Positions 26,546-33,876 of a stretch of 37,726 nt of DNA are shown here, piece by piece (positions within the stretch are counted from its first letter, which is position 1; every line of letters begins with the position of its first letter). The stretch is from Azophilus sp964638775 (lineage in GTDB: Bacteria > Pseudomonadota > Gammaproteobacteria > Pseudomonadales > Azotimanducaceae), in assembly GCA_964638775.1 (NCBI GenBank), contig CAZWZH010000024.1, positions 1 to 37,726 of the forward strand. The letters are read 5' to 3'. Made by a program: the position numbers and the translations under genes. The notes below the pieces were generated by a model, which made no database searches, was not told the origin of the DNA, and saw only the letters and a program-made list of their open reading frames with translations.

Positions 26546-27211
26546 GTGAACCGCTTTGACCCCGTCGGCATCGGCATGACCTCCCGGCGAACCCGGGAAC
26601 GCCTGGTGTCGCGCCTGGAGGAGCGGGGAATCACGCACCCGGACGTTCTCGACGCGTTTTCCGCCACGCCCCGCCACATCTTCATCGAAGAAGCGCTGGC
26701 CCACCGTGCCTATGAAGATACCGCCCTGCCCATCGGCCACGGCCAGACCATCTCGCAGCCGCTGATCGTGGCGCTCATGACGGCCACGCTCTTGAACGTG
26801 CCACGGCCCAGGATTCTCGAGGTGGGAACGGGTTCCGGCTATCAGGCGGCCATCCTGGCCGGACTCTGCCGCCGGGTGTTCACGATCGAGCGTATCGAAT
26901 CCCTGGCGGGCCGTGCGCAGGAACGATTCGATGCGCTGTCGCTCAACAACGTGGTCGCCAAGACCGGTGACGGCTATCTCGGCTGGCCGGAGCAGGCGCC
27001 TTTTGACGGCATGCTGGTGACCGCGGCGCCCCGCGGCATCCCCGATGCGCTGCTCGACCAGCTTGACGAAGGCGGGCGGATGGTATTGCCGGTAGGTGGA
27101 GGCGATGTGCAGGAACTTCGGGTCATCGACCGGAGTGCGGGCGGATTCGAGGAAAACGTCGTCAAGCAGGTGCGATTCGTGCCGCTCCTGAAGGGAGTGC
27201 AGGGCTCGTGA
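26546..27211 (+). CDS. pcm: Protein-L-isoaspartate O-methyltransferase
   Basis: Uses S-adenosylmethionine to methylate isoaspartyl residues and start repair of aged proteins. The 221-aa product has TSRRTRERLVSRLEERGI, the substrate loop GHGQTISQPLIVALMT, the SAM-binding motif ILEVGTGSGYQAAILA, and VTAAPRGIPDALLDQLDEGGRMVLPVG. The GTG start at 26546 follows GAAGGCGAA. The usual neighbours surE and truD are missing. It overlaps the next gene by GTGA. Confidence 0.95.
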   Translation: MNRFDPVGIGMTSRRTRERLVSRLEERGITHPDVLDAFSATPRHIFIEEALAHRAYEDTALPIGHGQTISQPLIVALMTATLLNVPRPRILEVGTGSGYQAAILAGLCRRVFTIERIESLAGRAQERFDALSLNNVVAKTGDGYLGWPEQAPFDGMLVTAAPRGIPDALLDQLDEGGRMVLPVGGGDVQELRVIDRSAGGFEENVVKQVRFVPLLKGVQGS

Positions 27212-28107
27212 CGGATGCCGGTGCGCCGGGCGGGCGCGATGCGGGGGCGTGGACGGGCATTCTGGTGCGCGGTGCGGCCATGGGCGTGGCGGAAGTCGTT
27301 CCCGGCGTATCCGGTGGCACCATTGCCTTCGTGACGGGTATCTATCGGGAACTGATCGCCAGCCTTGCCGCGTTCTCGCCGAAGACCCTGACCTGGCTCG
27401 TCACCGACCCCCGGCGCTTCTGGCGGCACCACAATATGGGCTTTCTGGCCTGTCTCGGCAGCGGCATGCTGGTGAGTGTCCTGCTGCTGGCCCGTGCGAT
27501 TACCGCCGCCATCGAGACGGTCCCGACCCTGGTCTGGGGATTCTTCTTCGGACTTGTGCTTTTCTCGGTGTTCGACATCGGCCGCGCCCGCCCGCCCGTA
27601 ATCCTGTCGACCCTGGGTGTGGCGGGGCTGCTGCTCGGCGCGGCGACCGGGCTCCTCGATCCCGTGGGAACCGATCCAACCTATCCGGCCTATTTCCTCG
27701 GCGGGGCGCTGGCGGTATGCGCCTGGCTGCTGCCGGCGGTCTCCGGCAGTTTTCTCCTTGTCGTGCTGGGCCTGTACGCCGACGTCCTCGCAGCCGCGGC
27801 GTCGTTGAACCTGCCGGTGCTGGCGGTGTTCGTTCTCGGGATGGCGACCGGCATTGCGCTCTTCGCCAGGCTGCTCAAGACCCTGATGGACCGTTTTGTC
27901 GAGCCGGTGCTGGGATTCCTGACGGGTTTCATGGCGGGAGCGCTGCTCAACCTGTGGCCCTGGCAGGCGGGCGGCGCGCTGCTTTCTCCGGGCGCGTGGA
28001 GTGAAACTTCCGGTTCACCGGCACGGGTCGGGCTCACCCTTGCCATGATGATAGCCGGCGCGGTGGCTTTGTGGCTGCTCGCCAGGCTCAGATTTCAGGG
28101 AACGTGA
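27208..28107 (+). CDS. DUF368 membrane protein, polyprenyl-phosphate transporter (PopT-like)
   Basis: A 299-aa integral membrane protein with about eight hydrophobic segments and the DUF368 signature RGAAMGVAEVVPGVSGGTIAFVTGIY near the N-terminus, plus an inverted-repeat-like second copy around LPAVSGSFLLVVLGLY. DUF368 proteins (PopT) have been reported to return undecaprenyl phosphate across the inner membrane for reuse, a role shared with DedA-family UptA. The function here is inferred by family. It is coupled by overlaps to pcm (GTGA) and nlpD (TGATG), and lies in the same window as uppS, which makes the lipid it would recycle. Confidence 0.85.
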   Translation: MTDAGAPGGRDAGAWTGILVRGAAMGVAEVVPGVSGGTIAFVTGIYRELIASLAAFSPKTLTWLVTDPRRFWRHHNMGFLACLGSGMLVSVLLLARAITAAIETVPTLVWGFFFGLVLFSVFDIGRARPPVILSTLGVAGLLLGAATGLLDPVGTDPTYPAYFLGGALAVCAWLLPAVSGSFLLVVLGLYADVLAAAASLNLPVLAVFVLGMATGIALFARLLKTLMDRFVEPVLGFLTGFMAGALLNLWPWQAGGALLSPGAWSETSGSPARVGLTLAMMIAGAVALWLLARLRFQGT

Positions 28108-28886
28108 TGGCGTCGGGGCCCCGTCGCCTGACCATGGCGTTGCGCGGCCTGCTCGCGCTGCTGCTGGTCTCTGCCTGGGCAGGATGCGCGACGCCCGGAA
28201 GCCCCGTCGTCGTGGAACGGGGGCCGTCGCCGGAGCGCAGCTCAACGCCCGCGCCGCGCACCGCGGCCATCCCGCGCTCCGGCATCCACGTGGTCAGGCG
28301 CGGGGATACGCTGTACTCCATCGCCTGGCGGTACGGCCTTGACCTGAACCGCCTGGCGAGGAACAACCGCATCGGGCCGCCCTACACCATCTATCCCGGC
28401 CAGAGGCTGCGCCTGACGGGGCCGGCGGTGGCAAAAACACTTCCGCGAACGCCCCCGAGATCGTCCAGGCCGCCTACCCGGAAGCGGGCCCCGGCCACAC
28501 CGGCTCCGCAGACACCCTCATCTGCGCTGGTCTGGCAATGGCCCGCCTCGAGCCCGGTCGTGCGCGAGTTCGGGGGCGCCAGCAAGGGCCTCGATTTCGA
28601 GATGAATGCCGGCTCACCGGTCAAGGCGGCGGCCGTGGGCGAAGTCGTCTATGCCGGGTCCGGGCTCGGCGGCTATGAACGCCTGGTGATCGTCAAGCAC
28701 AACGACAGCTATCTTTCGGCCTACAGTCTCAATCAGCCCTTCACCGTCAAGGAGGGGCAGCGCGTCAACGGCGGCCAGCGCATTGCCAGCATCGGCCGGG
28801 GTTCATCGAAGCTGCGCACGCTGCATTTCGAGATTCGGCGCGACGGCAATCCCGTGAGCCCGAGGTCACTGTTGCGGCGCAAGTAG
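28107..28886 (+). CDS. nlpD: LysM/M23 lipoprotein NlpD-like amidase activator
   Basis: Envelope protein that binds peptidoglycan and activates cell-separation amidases (AmiC in E. coli). The 259-aa product has a signal peptide with a cysteine near residue 30 in WAGCATPG (a weak lipobox because of W at -3), and a LysM domain HVVRRGDTLYSIAWRYGLDLNRLARNN. A Pro/Arg-rich linker follows, then a C-terminal LytM/M23 domain. That domain lacks the zinc-binding histidine pattern (KGLDFEMN and SAYSLN where active enzymes have HxxxD and HxH-type ligands), so it should be non-catalytic, as in NlpD/EnvC. The ATG overlaps the upstream stop. rpoS, normally next, is absent. Confidence 0.88.
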   Translation: MASGPRRLTMALRGLLALLLVSAWAGCATPGSPVVVERGPSPERSSTPAPRTAAIPRSGIHVVRRGDTLYSIAWRYGLDLNRLARNNRIGPPYTIYPGQRLRLTGPAVAKTLPRTPPRSSRPPTRKRAPATPAPQTPSSALVWQWPASSPVVREFGGASKGLDFEMNAGSPVKAAAVGEVVYAGSGLGGYERLVIVKHNDSYLSAYSLNQPFTVKEGQRVNGGQRIASIGRGSSKLRTLHFEIRRDGNPVSPRSLLRRK

Positions 28887-28947
28887 TCTGAGGTTGGCCC
28901 GCGGACATCTGCAGGCCAAGTGCGGCGAAACTTTCGGAGCGGCAACC

Positions 28948-29910
28948 ATGATTCTGAAACTGGGGACCGAGGAATCCATGAAGCTTGCATTGGCCGGCGG
29001 CAAGGGGGCGAGCCTCGGCAGGCTGGTCCGGGCGGATTTTCCCGTACCCCCTGGCTTCGTGGTGACTACGCAAGCGTATACCGCCTTCCTGGCGGCGAAC
29101 GACTTGCAGCCGCGCATTGACGGGATTCTCGATGGCGTCGAATTTGCGTACCCGGAACAGGTGGAGCGGGAGACCGCGCGTATCCGCGATCTGTTCCGGG
29201 ACGGCGCGATTCCCAAGCGACTGGCGGGTGAGATTCGGGACGTCTACAAGTCGCTGGGTGACGATCCATTTGTCGCCGTGCGTTCCTCCGGTACGGCGGA
29301 AGATCTGGCCGGGGCGTCCTTTGCGGGGCAGTACGACACCTATCTCGACATCCGCGGCGCGCCGGCGCTGCTCGATGCGCTGCGCCGCTGCTGGGCATCG
29401 ATGTGGACAGGGCGGGCGGTGGCGTACCGTCACGGGCGCGGATTCGACGGGGAACAACTGAGTATCGCGGTGGTGGTCCAGGCGATGGTGGAAGCGGACG
29501 TCTCCGGCGTAATGTTCGTCGGCAACCCGATGAACGCGCGAGCCGACGAGATCGTGGTGAACGCGAGTTGGGGGCTTGGCGAGGCGGTGGTCTCGGGCCT
29601 GGTCAACCCGGATGAGTACATCCTGGACGCGAAGACCGGCGAGCCCAAGGCGCGGCGCATGGGCGACAAGGCGCTGACCATCCGGCGCGGCGCTGGGCCG
29701 GAGGGAGGTACAGTGCGGGTTCCAACCGAGCCGGCGCTGCGCGAGCGCCTGACGCTGAACGACGGGCAACTTGCCGAGCTGGCCGCTTTGGGTGTGAAGG
29801 CGACAGCGTTCTACGACGGGGTGCCGCAGGATTTGGAATGGGCCCTGTCCGGGGGGCGTTTCCACCTGCTCCAGTGCCGCCCGATCACCGGCGTGGATTT
29901 CCTCCGGTAG
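28948..29910 (+). CDS. Stand-alone PEP-synthase/PPDK ATP-binding domain protein
   Basis: The 320-aa product matches only the N-terminal ATP-grasp domain of PEP synthase, pyruvate phosphate dikinase and rifampin phosphotransferase: GGKGASLGRL, PVPPGFVVTTQAY, VAVRSSGTAEDLAGASFAGQ, VQAMVEADVSGVMF, ASWGLGEAVVSGLVNPDEYIL, and a terminal DLEWALSGGRFHLLQCRPITG. It stops exactly where the linker to the phosphohistidine domain would begin; neither that domain nor a PEP/pyruvate barrel is in the window. Split relatives exist, for example phenylphosphate synthase subunits, which phosphorylate an aromatic substrate. A GGAG at 28936-28939 supports the ATG at 28948. The substrate is unknown. Confidence 0.85.
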   Translation: MILKLGTEESMKLALAGGKGASLGRLVRADFPVPPGFVVTTQAYTAFLAANDLQPRIDGILDGVEFAYPEQVERETARIRDLFRDGAIPKRLAGEIRDVYKSLGDDPFVAVRSSGTAEDLAGASFAGQYDTYLDIRGAPALLDALRRCWASMWTGRAVAYRHGRGFDGEQLSIAVVVQAMVEADVSGVMFVGNPMNARADEIVVNASWGLGEAVVSGLVNPDEYILDAKTGEPKARRMGDKALTIRRGAGPEGGTVRVPTEPALRERLTLNDGQLAELAALGVKATAFYDGVPQDLEWALSGGRFHLLQCRPITGVDFLR

Positions 29911-29911
29911 G

Positions 29912-29925
29912 TAGACAGATGTCTA
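29912..29925. promoter_or_regulatory. Operator palindrome copy 1 (TAGACA-N2-TGTCTA)
   Basis: A perfect 6-2-6 palindrome starts one base after the preceding stop codon and 37 nt before the ATG of the first SDR gene. Its right half overlaps a consensus -10, TATAAT, at 29924-29929. A protein bound here would block RNA polymerase. The same palindrome recurs at 30817 and 34020. Confidence 0.7.
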
Positions 29926-29961
29926 TAATTCTTTCGCGGCGTGTTCGAGTTTGGTGAGGTC

Positions 29962-30777
29962 ATGAAACTGAAAGACCGGATCGCGGTGATTACCGGTGGG
30001 GGCACCGGCATGGGGGCCGGCGCCGCTCGGGTGCTGGCGGCGCAGGGAGTCACTGCCTGTCTGCTCGGCCGTCGGCTGCAGGTGCTCAAGGACACCGCGG
30101 CAGCGGTCGGTGGAGGCGCCTTTCAATGCGATGTGTCGGACCCGGAGGCGCTCGACGCCGTATTCGACGCCATCGAGGACCGGTTCGGCACTCCGCGGAT
30201 ACTGGTTCATGCCGCCGCCAACGGCAGTATGCCGCCGCTTCTTGCAGGGCGGGGTAAAGCCTGCTCCAGGGAGGCGCTGCGCGAGATTGTTGAAACCAAT
30301 GTTCTCGGCACACTGTATGCCAACCAGGTGTTTGCCGATCGTTTGAGCCGAATCGAGCGGATGGAGGACGGCCTGCGCGGCCTGATCGTCAACGTTTCCT
30401 CGATCGGAGCGCTCGACGGCGTGGTCGGTAGCAGCTATGTCACGTCAAAGGCCGCGGTCAACGGCCTGTGCCTGAGCCTGGCCCGCGAGTTGAGCGGGTA
30501 CGGCATCCGCGTCATGACCATAGCGCCCGGGGGAATCGATACGCCGATGTTCCGACGGGGTGCCAACGAGGCCGTCCACGAACTGGTCGCTTCCACGGTA
30601 CCGGCGCTGGAGCGCCTGGGCACCCCGCTCGAATTCGGAGAACTGGTGCGGCACATCTGTGAGAACGACTACCTCAACGGTTCGATCATCCGCCTTGACG
30701 GCGGTATGCGCATACCGTTTGTGAAAAATGTGGGCAAGGATACGGCCGTGCTCGAGCAGGCGGATGACAGGGGTTGA
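29962..30777 (+). CDS. Short-chain dehydrogenase/reductase (SDR) 1
   Basis: NAD(P)-dependent classical SDR of 271 aa. The Rossmann glycine motif is TGGGTGMG at 11-18. Catalytic serine lies in NVSSIGAL (146-147), and Y159 and K163 form YVTSK. The post-catalytic IAPGGIDTPMFRRGA and the terminal IRLDGGMRIPF fit the family. The ATG at 29962 follows GGTGAGG closely; an upstream GTG at 29941 is a less likely start. It is first after operator copy 1. Such enzymes oxidise or reduce alcohols and ketones, or 2,4-dienoyl-CoA in some relatives; the substrate cannot be read from the sequence. Confidence 0.85.
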   Translation: MKLKDRIAVITGGGTGMGAGAARVLAAQGVTACLLGRRLQVLKDTAAAVGGGAFQCDVSDPEALDAVFDAIEDRFGTPRILVHAAANGSMPPLLAGRGKACSREALREIVETNVLGTLYANQVFADRLSRIERMEDGLRGLIVNVSSIGALDGVVGSSYVTSKAAVNGLCLSLARELSGYGIRVMTIAPGGIDTPMFRRGANEAVHELVASTVPALERLGTPLEFGELVRHICENDYLNGSIIRLDGGMRIPFVKNVGKDTAVLEQADDRG

Positions 30778-30783
30778 CGTTTA

Positions 30784-30830
30784 TTGACAACCACGCCGGC
30801 TGCCGCTAGTTTTCTATAGACATGTGTTGA
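30784..30830 (+). promoter_or_regulatory. Promoter with operator copy 2
   Basis: TTGACA at 30784-30789, 17 nt, then TAGTTT at 30807-30812 form a promoter with a perfect -35 and a weak -10. TAGACA-TG-TGTTGA at 30817-30830 is the second copy of the palindrome (10 of 12 specified positions) and lies over the expected start site. It is 64 nt upstream of the ATG at 30894. Confidence 0.55.
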
Positions 30831-30893
30831 TATACAGGATTCGTGTTCTCAGCGGTCGATCTGCGGCCCTGTGCCTGGTAGCGGGAGGAATTC

Positions 30894-31226
30894 ATGAGCT
30901 TGCCGGAGCGGTTTTCAGAGCTGGAAACCTACGTCGAAAAGTGGGACCGGCCGGACTACAACGCCCGCTACGCGGTGCGCCTGGCTTCCTCCATGGAAGA
31001 ACTCCGGGACTTCTATGCAGCCATGCTGGAGCGGGCCGAAGATATCAAGTCGTACCTGGACCGGAAATCCTTCGCCCAGTACCAGGACGAGGACAGGCGA
31101 TTGGCGCGCCTGATGTTCGCCGTCAGCGTGGTGGGGCCGGCCGTGGACATTTACCGCAGCCCCGTGGTGCCCGACAGTGGCGCCACCAGCTTCGAAATGG
31201 TTCTCGACGTGGAATTGCCCGGGTAG
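30894..31226 (+). CDS. Small protein of unknown function upstream of the ferredoxin
   Basis: 110 aa, acidic, with no signal peptide or membrane segment. It opens MSLPERFSELETYVEKW and appears mainly helical (SMEELRDFYAAMLERAEDIKSYLD), ending in a short strand-like tail (SFEMVLDVELPG). I do not recognise the family. A strong GGGAGGA precedes the ATG and codon use matches its neighbours, so it is very likely translated. It shares a transcript with the ferredoxin 74 nt downstream, behind operator copy 2. A role as an oxygenase-system accessory protein is only a guess from context. Confidence 0.75.
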   Translation: MSLPERFSELETYVEKWDRPDYNARYAVRLASSMEELRDFYAAMLERAEDIKSYLDRKSFAQYQDEDRRLARLMFAVSVVGPAVDIYRSPVVPDSGATSFEMVLDVELPG

Positions 31227-31300
31227 CGCCGGGGGCCAGACATGCCACCGAGGGGTTGCCGAAGGTCTGGTGTTGCGAAACCGCGGCAGGGGATCGCTCC

Positions 31301-31624
31301 ATGATCAATGTCACCTACGTTGAATTCAACGGCGCCGAGCACGAAGTGGAGGCGAAACCCGGCGTAAGCCTGATGGAAGCGGCGCGCAGCAACAATGTGC
31401 CGGGGATACTGGCCGACTGCGGGGGCGCCTGCGCCTGCGCCACCTGCCATGTCATGGTCGAACCGGAATGGCTGGGCCGTCTCCCGTCGGTCTCCGAGGA
31501 GGAAGACACCATGCTGGAATTCGGCCTGGAGGAGCGCACCGAAGCGAGCCGTCTTTCCTGCCAGATCCAGGCGACCGCAGCGTTGGACGGAATAGTGCTG
31601 CGCCTGCCGGAATCGCAGTACTGA
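31301..31624 (+). CDS. Adrenodoxin-type [2Fe-2S] ferredoxin
   Basis: A 107-aa electron carrier of the adrenodoxin/putidaredoxin type. The cluster ligands are C40, C46, C49 and C87 (C-x5-C-x2-C-x37-C), in ADCGGACACATCHVMV and RLSCQI; C44 is an extra cysteine. The C-terminus RLPESQY resembles ferredoxins that serve bacterial cytochromes P450. Neither a P450, a Rieske oxygenase nor a ferredoxin reductase is in the window, so its partners are elsewhere. The ATG at 31301 has AGGGGA about 10 nt upstream. It follows the 110-aa gene in the same unit. Confidence 0.9.
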   Translation: MINVTYVEFNGAEHEVEAKPGVSLMEAARSNNVPGILADCGGACACATCHVMVEPEWLGRLPSVSEEEDTMLEFGLEERTEASRLSCQIQATAALDGIVLRLPESQY

Positions 31625-31677
31625 CCGGCCGATGCTTCAACCTGACGGGAGTCACACGCGATCGTGTACCTTTCTTG

Positions 31678-31692
31678 CTGATTACCAATCAG
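31678..31692. promoter_or_regulatory. Perfect 6-3-6 inverted repeat upstream of the hydrolase gene
   Basis: CTGATT-ACC-AATCAG lies 22 nt before the ATG of the alpha/beta hydrolase gene and just upstream of its Shine-Dalgarno (GGAGATGAG). It has no T-run, so it is not a terminator. It could be an operator or a small hairpin in the leader. Confidence 0.35.
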
Positions 31693-31714
31693 AATCCGAC
31701 CGGGAGATGAGTGA

Positions 31715-32590
31715 ATGCAAACAAGGACGATAACCTACTACAGCGACGGCGATGTCGTGGTGGCGGACCTGCACGTACCCGACGATTTCGATGAAGAGAA
31801 ACGATACCCGGTGATCCTGCAGTGCCAGGGATTCACCGGCATCCGCATGATGGTGCAGCCGCTGTTCGCCGAGTATTTCGTCAACGCGGGTTTCCTCGCC
31901 CTCGCAATCGACTACCGGGGTTGGGGAGACAGTGGCGGCGAACGCGGCAGAATGGCGCCCTTCGAGCAGGTGGAGGATTGCCGGAACGGTTTTTCCTGGC
32001 TGGAGGCGCAATCCTTCGTCGATGCCGGCCGCATGGGCCAGTTCGGGGCCAGTTTCGGTGCGCTGATCACGGCCTACACCATGGCTCTCGACCGCCGGGT
32101 GCAGGCCGGCGTGGCTACCGGTGGCGTCGCCGATGGTTACGAGGCCATAACCAACCAGCGAACGCCGGAGCAGATGGCGGAGTGGGAAAAGAAAATGGCC
32201 GAAGCCCGGCAGAAGCGCGTTCTCACCAATGAGGTCGATCGCTGCCTGACGGTACTGGACATCTTCATCGACCCGGACAGCCGTTCATGGGAGCCGGAGT
32301 TCTGGGAAGCCGTGCCCGCCTGGCGCAACTGGATGGGCTTCGATTCCATGTCGCGCGTGGTGGATTTCCGGCCGATCGATGTGGCCCATCGAATCGAAAA
32401 ACCGATCGCCTACTTTTTGGCCGAGCAGGACATAGTGGCCAACACCGACAGTTTCCGGAAACTGTACGAGGCCACCGCGGAACCCAAGAAGCTGTATACC
32501 TACGATTGCGGACACTACGCCTGGTATGACGGTGAGTTCCTGGAAAAGAGCATGAATGATGCCTGCGCCTTCTTTCTCGAACGCCTGTGA
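31715..32590 (+). CDS. Alpha/beta hydrolase
   Basis: A 291-aa serine hydrolase of the alpha/beta fold, closest in look to dienelactone-hydrolase or S15-peptidase-like esterases. The likely triad is S113 in GASFG, D239 in LAEQDIV and H267 in CGHYAWYDG. YPVILQCQGFTG holds the oxyanion region, and IDYRGWGDSGGERG is typical. The region about 130-215 is a helical cap that would set substrate choice. It has no signal peptide, so it is cytoplasmic. It lies between the ferredoxin and SDR 2 on the same strand; hydrolysis of an ester or lactone intermediate is a reasonable inference. Confidence 0.85.
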   Translation: MQTRTITYYSDGDVVVADLHVPDDFDEEKRYPVILQCQGFTGIRMMVQPLFAEYFVNAGFLALAIDYRGWGDSGGERGRMAPFEQVEDCRNGFSWLEAQSFVDAGRMGQFGASFGALITAYTMALDRRVQAGVATGGVADGYEAITNQRTPEQMAEWEKKMAEARQKRVLTNEVDRCLTVLDIFIDPDSRSWEPEFWEAVPAWRNWMGFDSMSRVVDFRPIDVAHRIEKPIAYFLAEQDIVANTDSFRKLYEATAEPKKLYTYDCGHYAWYDGEFLEKSMNDACAFFLERL

Positions 32591-32612
32591 GCCTGCCGGC
32601 GAGGCCAGGTGA

Positions 32613-33446
32613 ATGATGAGCATGCTCGAAGGGAAGGTGGCGGTAGTCACGGGCGCTGCTCGAGGCATAGGCGAAGCCACCGCGAGGCGCTTCGTTGAGG
32701 AGGGGGCGCGGGTGGTCTTGGCTGACGTGCTCGATGATACCGGCGAAGCCGTGGCGGAGGGCCTGGGGAGCGCGGCGCTCTACCGCCACGCCGACGTGAC
32801 GCAGTCCGGCCAGGTGCAGGCGCTCATCGACACGGCGGTCGGGGAATTCGGCGGGCTGCACATCATGTTCAACAACGCCGGCACCATGGGCGCTCTTCAG
32901 GCGGGCTTTCTGGAGGAAGACTTCCAGACCTTCCGCAAAACCATCGAGGTCAACCTGCTCGGCCCGATGCTCGGCGCGAGCTTCGCTGCCCGCCACATGG
33001 CGAAAAACGGCGGCGGCTGCATCCTGAGTACCGCGTCCAGCTCGGCGCTTTACGGCGGTTACGGCATCGTCCCCTATCGTGCCACCAAGGCGGGCGTGGT
33101 GAGCATGACCCGGTCGCTGGCCATCGAACTCGGCAAGTACGGCATCCGGGTCAATTGCATCTCACCGGGCCCCACCCGCACCCCGATGACCGCCATGGAG
33201 GGTGCGCCCGAAGACAGGGTGGAGGAACTGGTGGACATATCGATGGAAGCCATGCGGGGCAGGATGCCGCTCGGCCGGCTCGGCATGCCGGAGGATGTCG
33301 CCAACGCGGCCGTCTTCCTGGCGAGCGACCAGGCAGCCCAGATCACGGGCGTCGACCTGGCGGTCGATGGCGGAGAAACCGTGGGCAATATGGAAAACAC
33401 CGGGGAAATCATCCAAGACCGGATCCTGGAAGTGCTGGGCGGATAG
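32613..33446 (+). CDS. Short-chain dehydrogenase/reductase (SDR) 2
   Basis: A 277-aa classical SDR: TGAARGIG at 13-20 (an Arg before the last IG suits either cofactor), ADVTQ (cofactor specificity loop), FNNAGTMG, serine in STASSSALYGG, and Y155 and K159 in YRATK. The tail ITGVDLAVDGGETVGNMEN is typical of 3-alpha/beta-hydroxysteroid or cyclohexanol dehydrogenase-like SDRs, but the substrate cannot be assigned. It starts 22 nt after the hydrolase gene and is probably co-transcribed. It converges with the minus-strand NTF2-like gene across a 22-nt gap. Confidence 0.87.
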   Translation: MMSMLEGKVAVVTGAARGIGEATARRFVEEGARVVLADVLDDTGEAVAEGLGSAALYRHADVTQSGQVQALIDTAVGEFGGLHIMFNNAGTMGALQAGFLEEDFQTFRKTIEVNLLGPMLGASFAARHMAKNGGGCILSTASSSALYGGYGIVPYRATKAGVVSMTRSLAIELGKYGIRVNCISPGPTRTPMTAMEGAPEDRVEELVDISMEAMRGRMPLGRLGMPEDVANAAVFLASDQAAQITGVDLAVDGGETVGNMENTGEIIQDRILEVLGG

Positions 33447-33468
33447 CCGGCATTAAGGAACGCCGCCT

Positions 33469-33876
33469 TCACGACTGGGAATCCGCCGTTGCGGCCGCGG
33501 CGAGCGGATCGAAAAACTCCAGCCATCGCACGACCCTGTCCTCCCGGAACCGGAATACGAAGACGTAGCGGTTCTGATAAATCCGGCGGGATTTCATGAG
33601 CCCCATGCTGGTGGCTTCCAGGATTGCCGTGTTTCTTTCAGCGCACCAATACCGTTCGTGAATGCTGAACTGAAACCGGTGGAATGTTTCCGGCGCGGAG
33701 CGCATTGCCCGAATGACATTCTCCAGGCCTTCAAAGCGCAGGGGTTCGTTTCCGGGCGCAAAAGGCAGTTCCATCACGATGTCTTCATGGAGGCAGCCGC
33801 GCAAACCGTCGATGTCGAGCCGGGAAATCGTGTCGAGGAGCCCTTCGGCGGTTGCGAGATGCGAGGAAGCGACCAT
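33469..33876 (-). CDS. NTF2-like (SnoaL / ketosteroid-isomerase-like) protein
   Basis: 135 aa. The order fits the cone-shaped NTF2-like fold: an N-terminal helix, then LHEDIVMELPFAPGNEPLRFEGLENVIRAM, then beta strands ending in YVFVFRFREDRVVRWLEFFDP. Members isomerise or dehydrate small hydrophobic substrates, or only bind them. The ketosteroid-isomerase catalytic pair cannot be assigned with confidence. I start at the ATG at 33876, where the fold begins; an open extension to 33966 lacks homology, and neither start has a good Shine-Dalgarno. It is the only minus-strand gene in this block and is transcribed divergently from SDR 3. Confidence 0.72.
   Translation of the reverse strand: MVASSHLATAEGLLDTISRLDIDGLRGCLHEDIVMELPFAPGNEPLRFEGLENVIRAMRSAPETFHRFQFSIHERYWCAERNTAILEATSMGLMKSRRIYQNRYVFVFRFREDRVVRWLEFFDPLAAAATADSQS

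Noticed and set aside
28894..28947. Fourth copy of the TAGACA-N2-TGTCTA palindrome before the PPDK-domain gene
   Set aside because: The best candidate near 28909 matches only about 6 of 12 positions.
31654..31667. ACACG-CGAT-CGTGT hairpin after the ferredoxin gene as a terminator
   Set aside because: Five-pair stem only, followed by a mixed pyrimidine stretch rather than a T-run; too weak to call.
33447..33468. Bidirectional terminator between SDR 2 and the NTF2-like gene
   Set aside because: Only a short imperfect stem (GGCATT/AACGCC) with no T-run on either strand.
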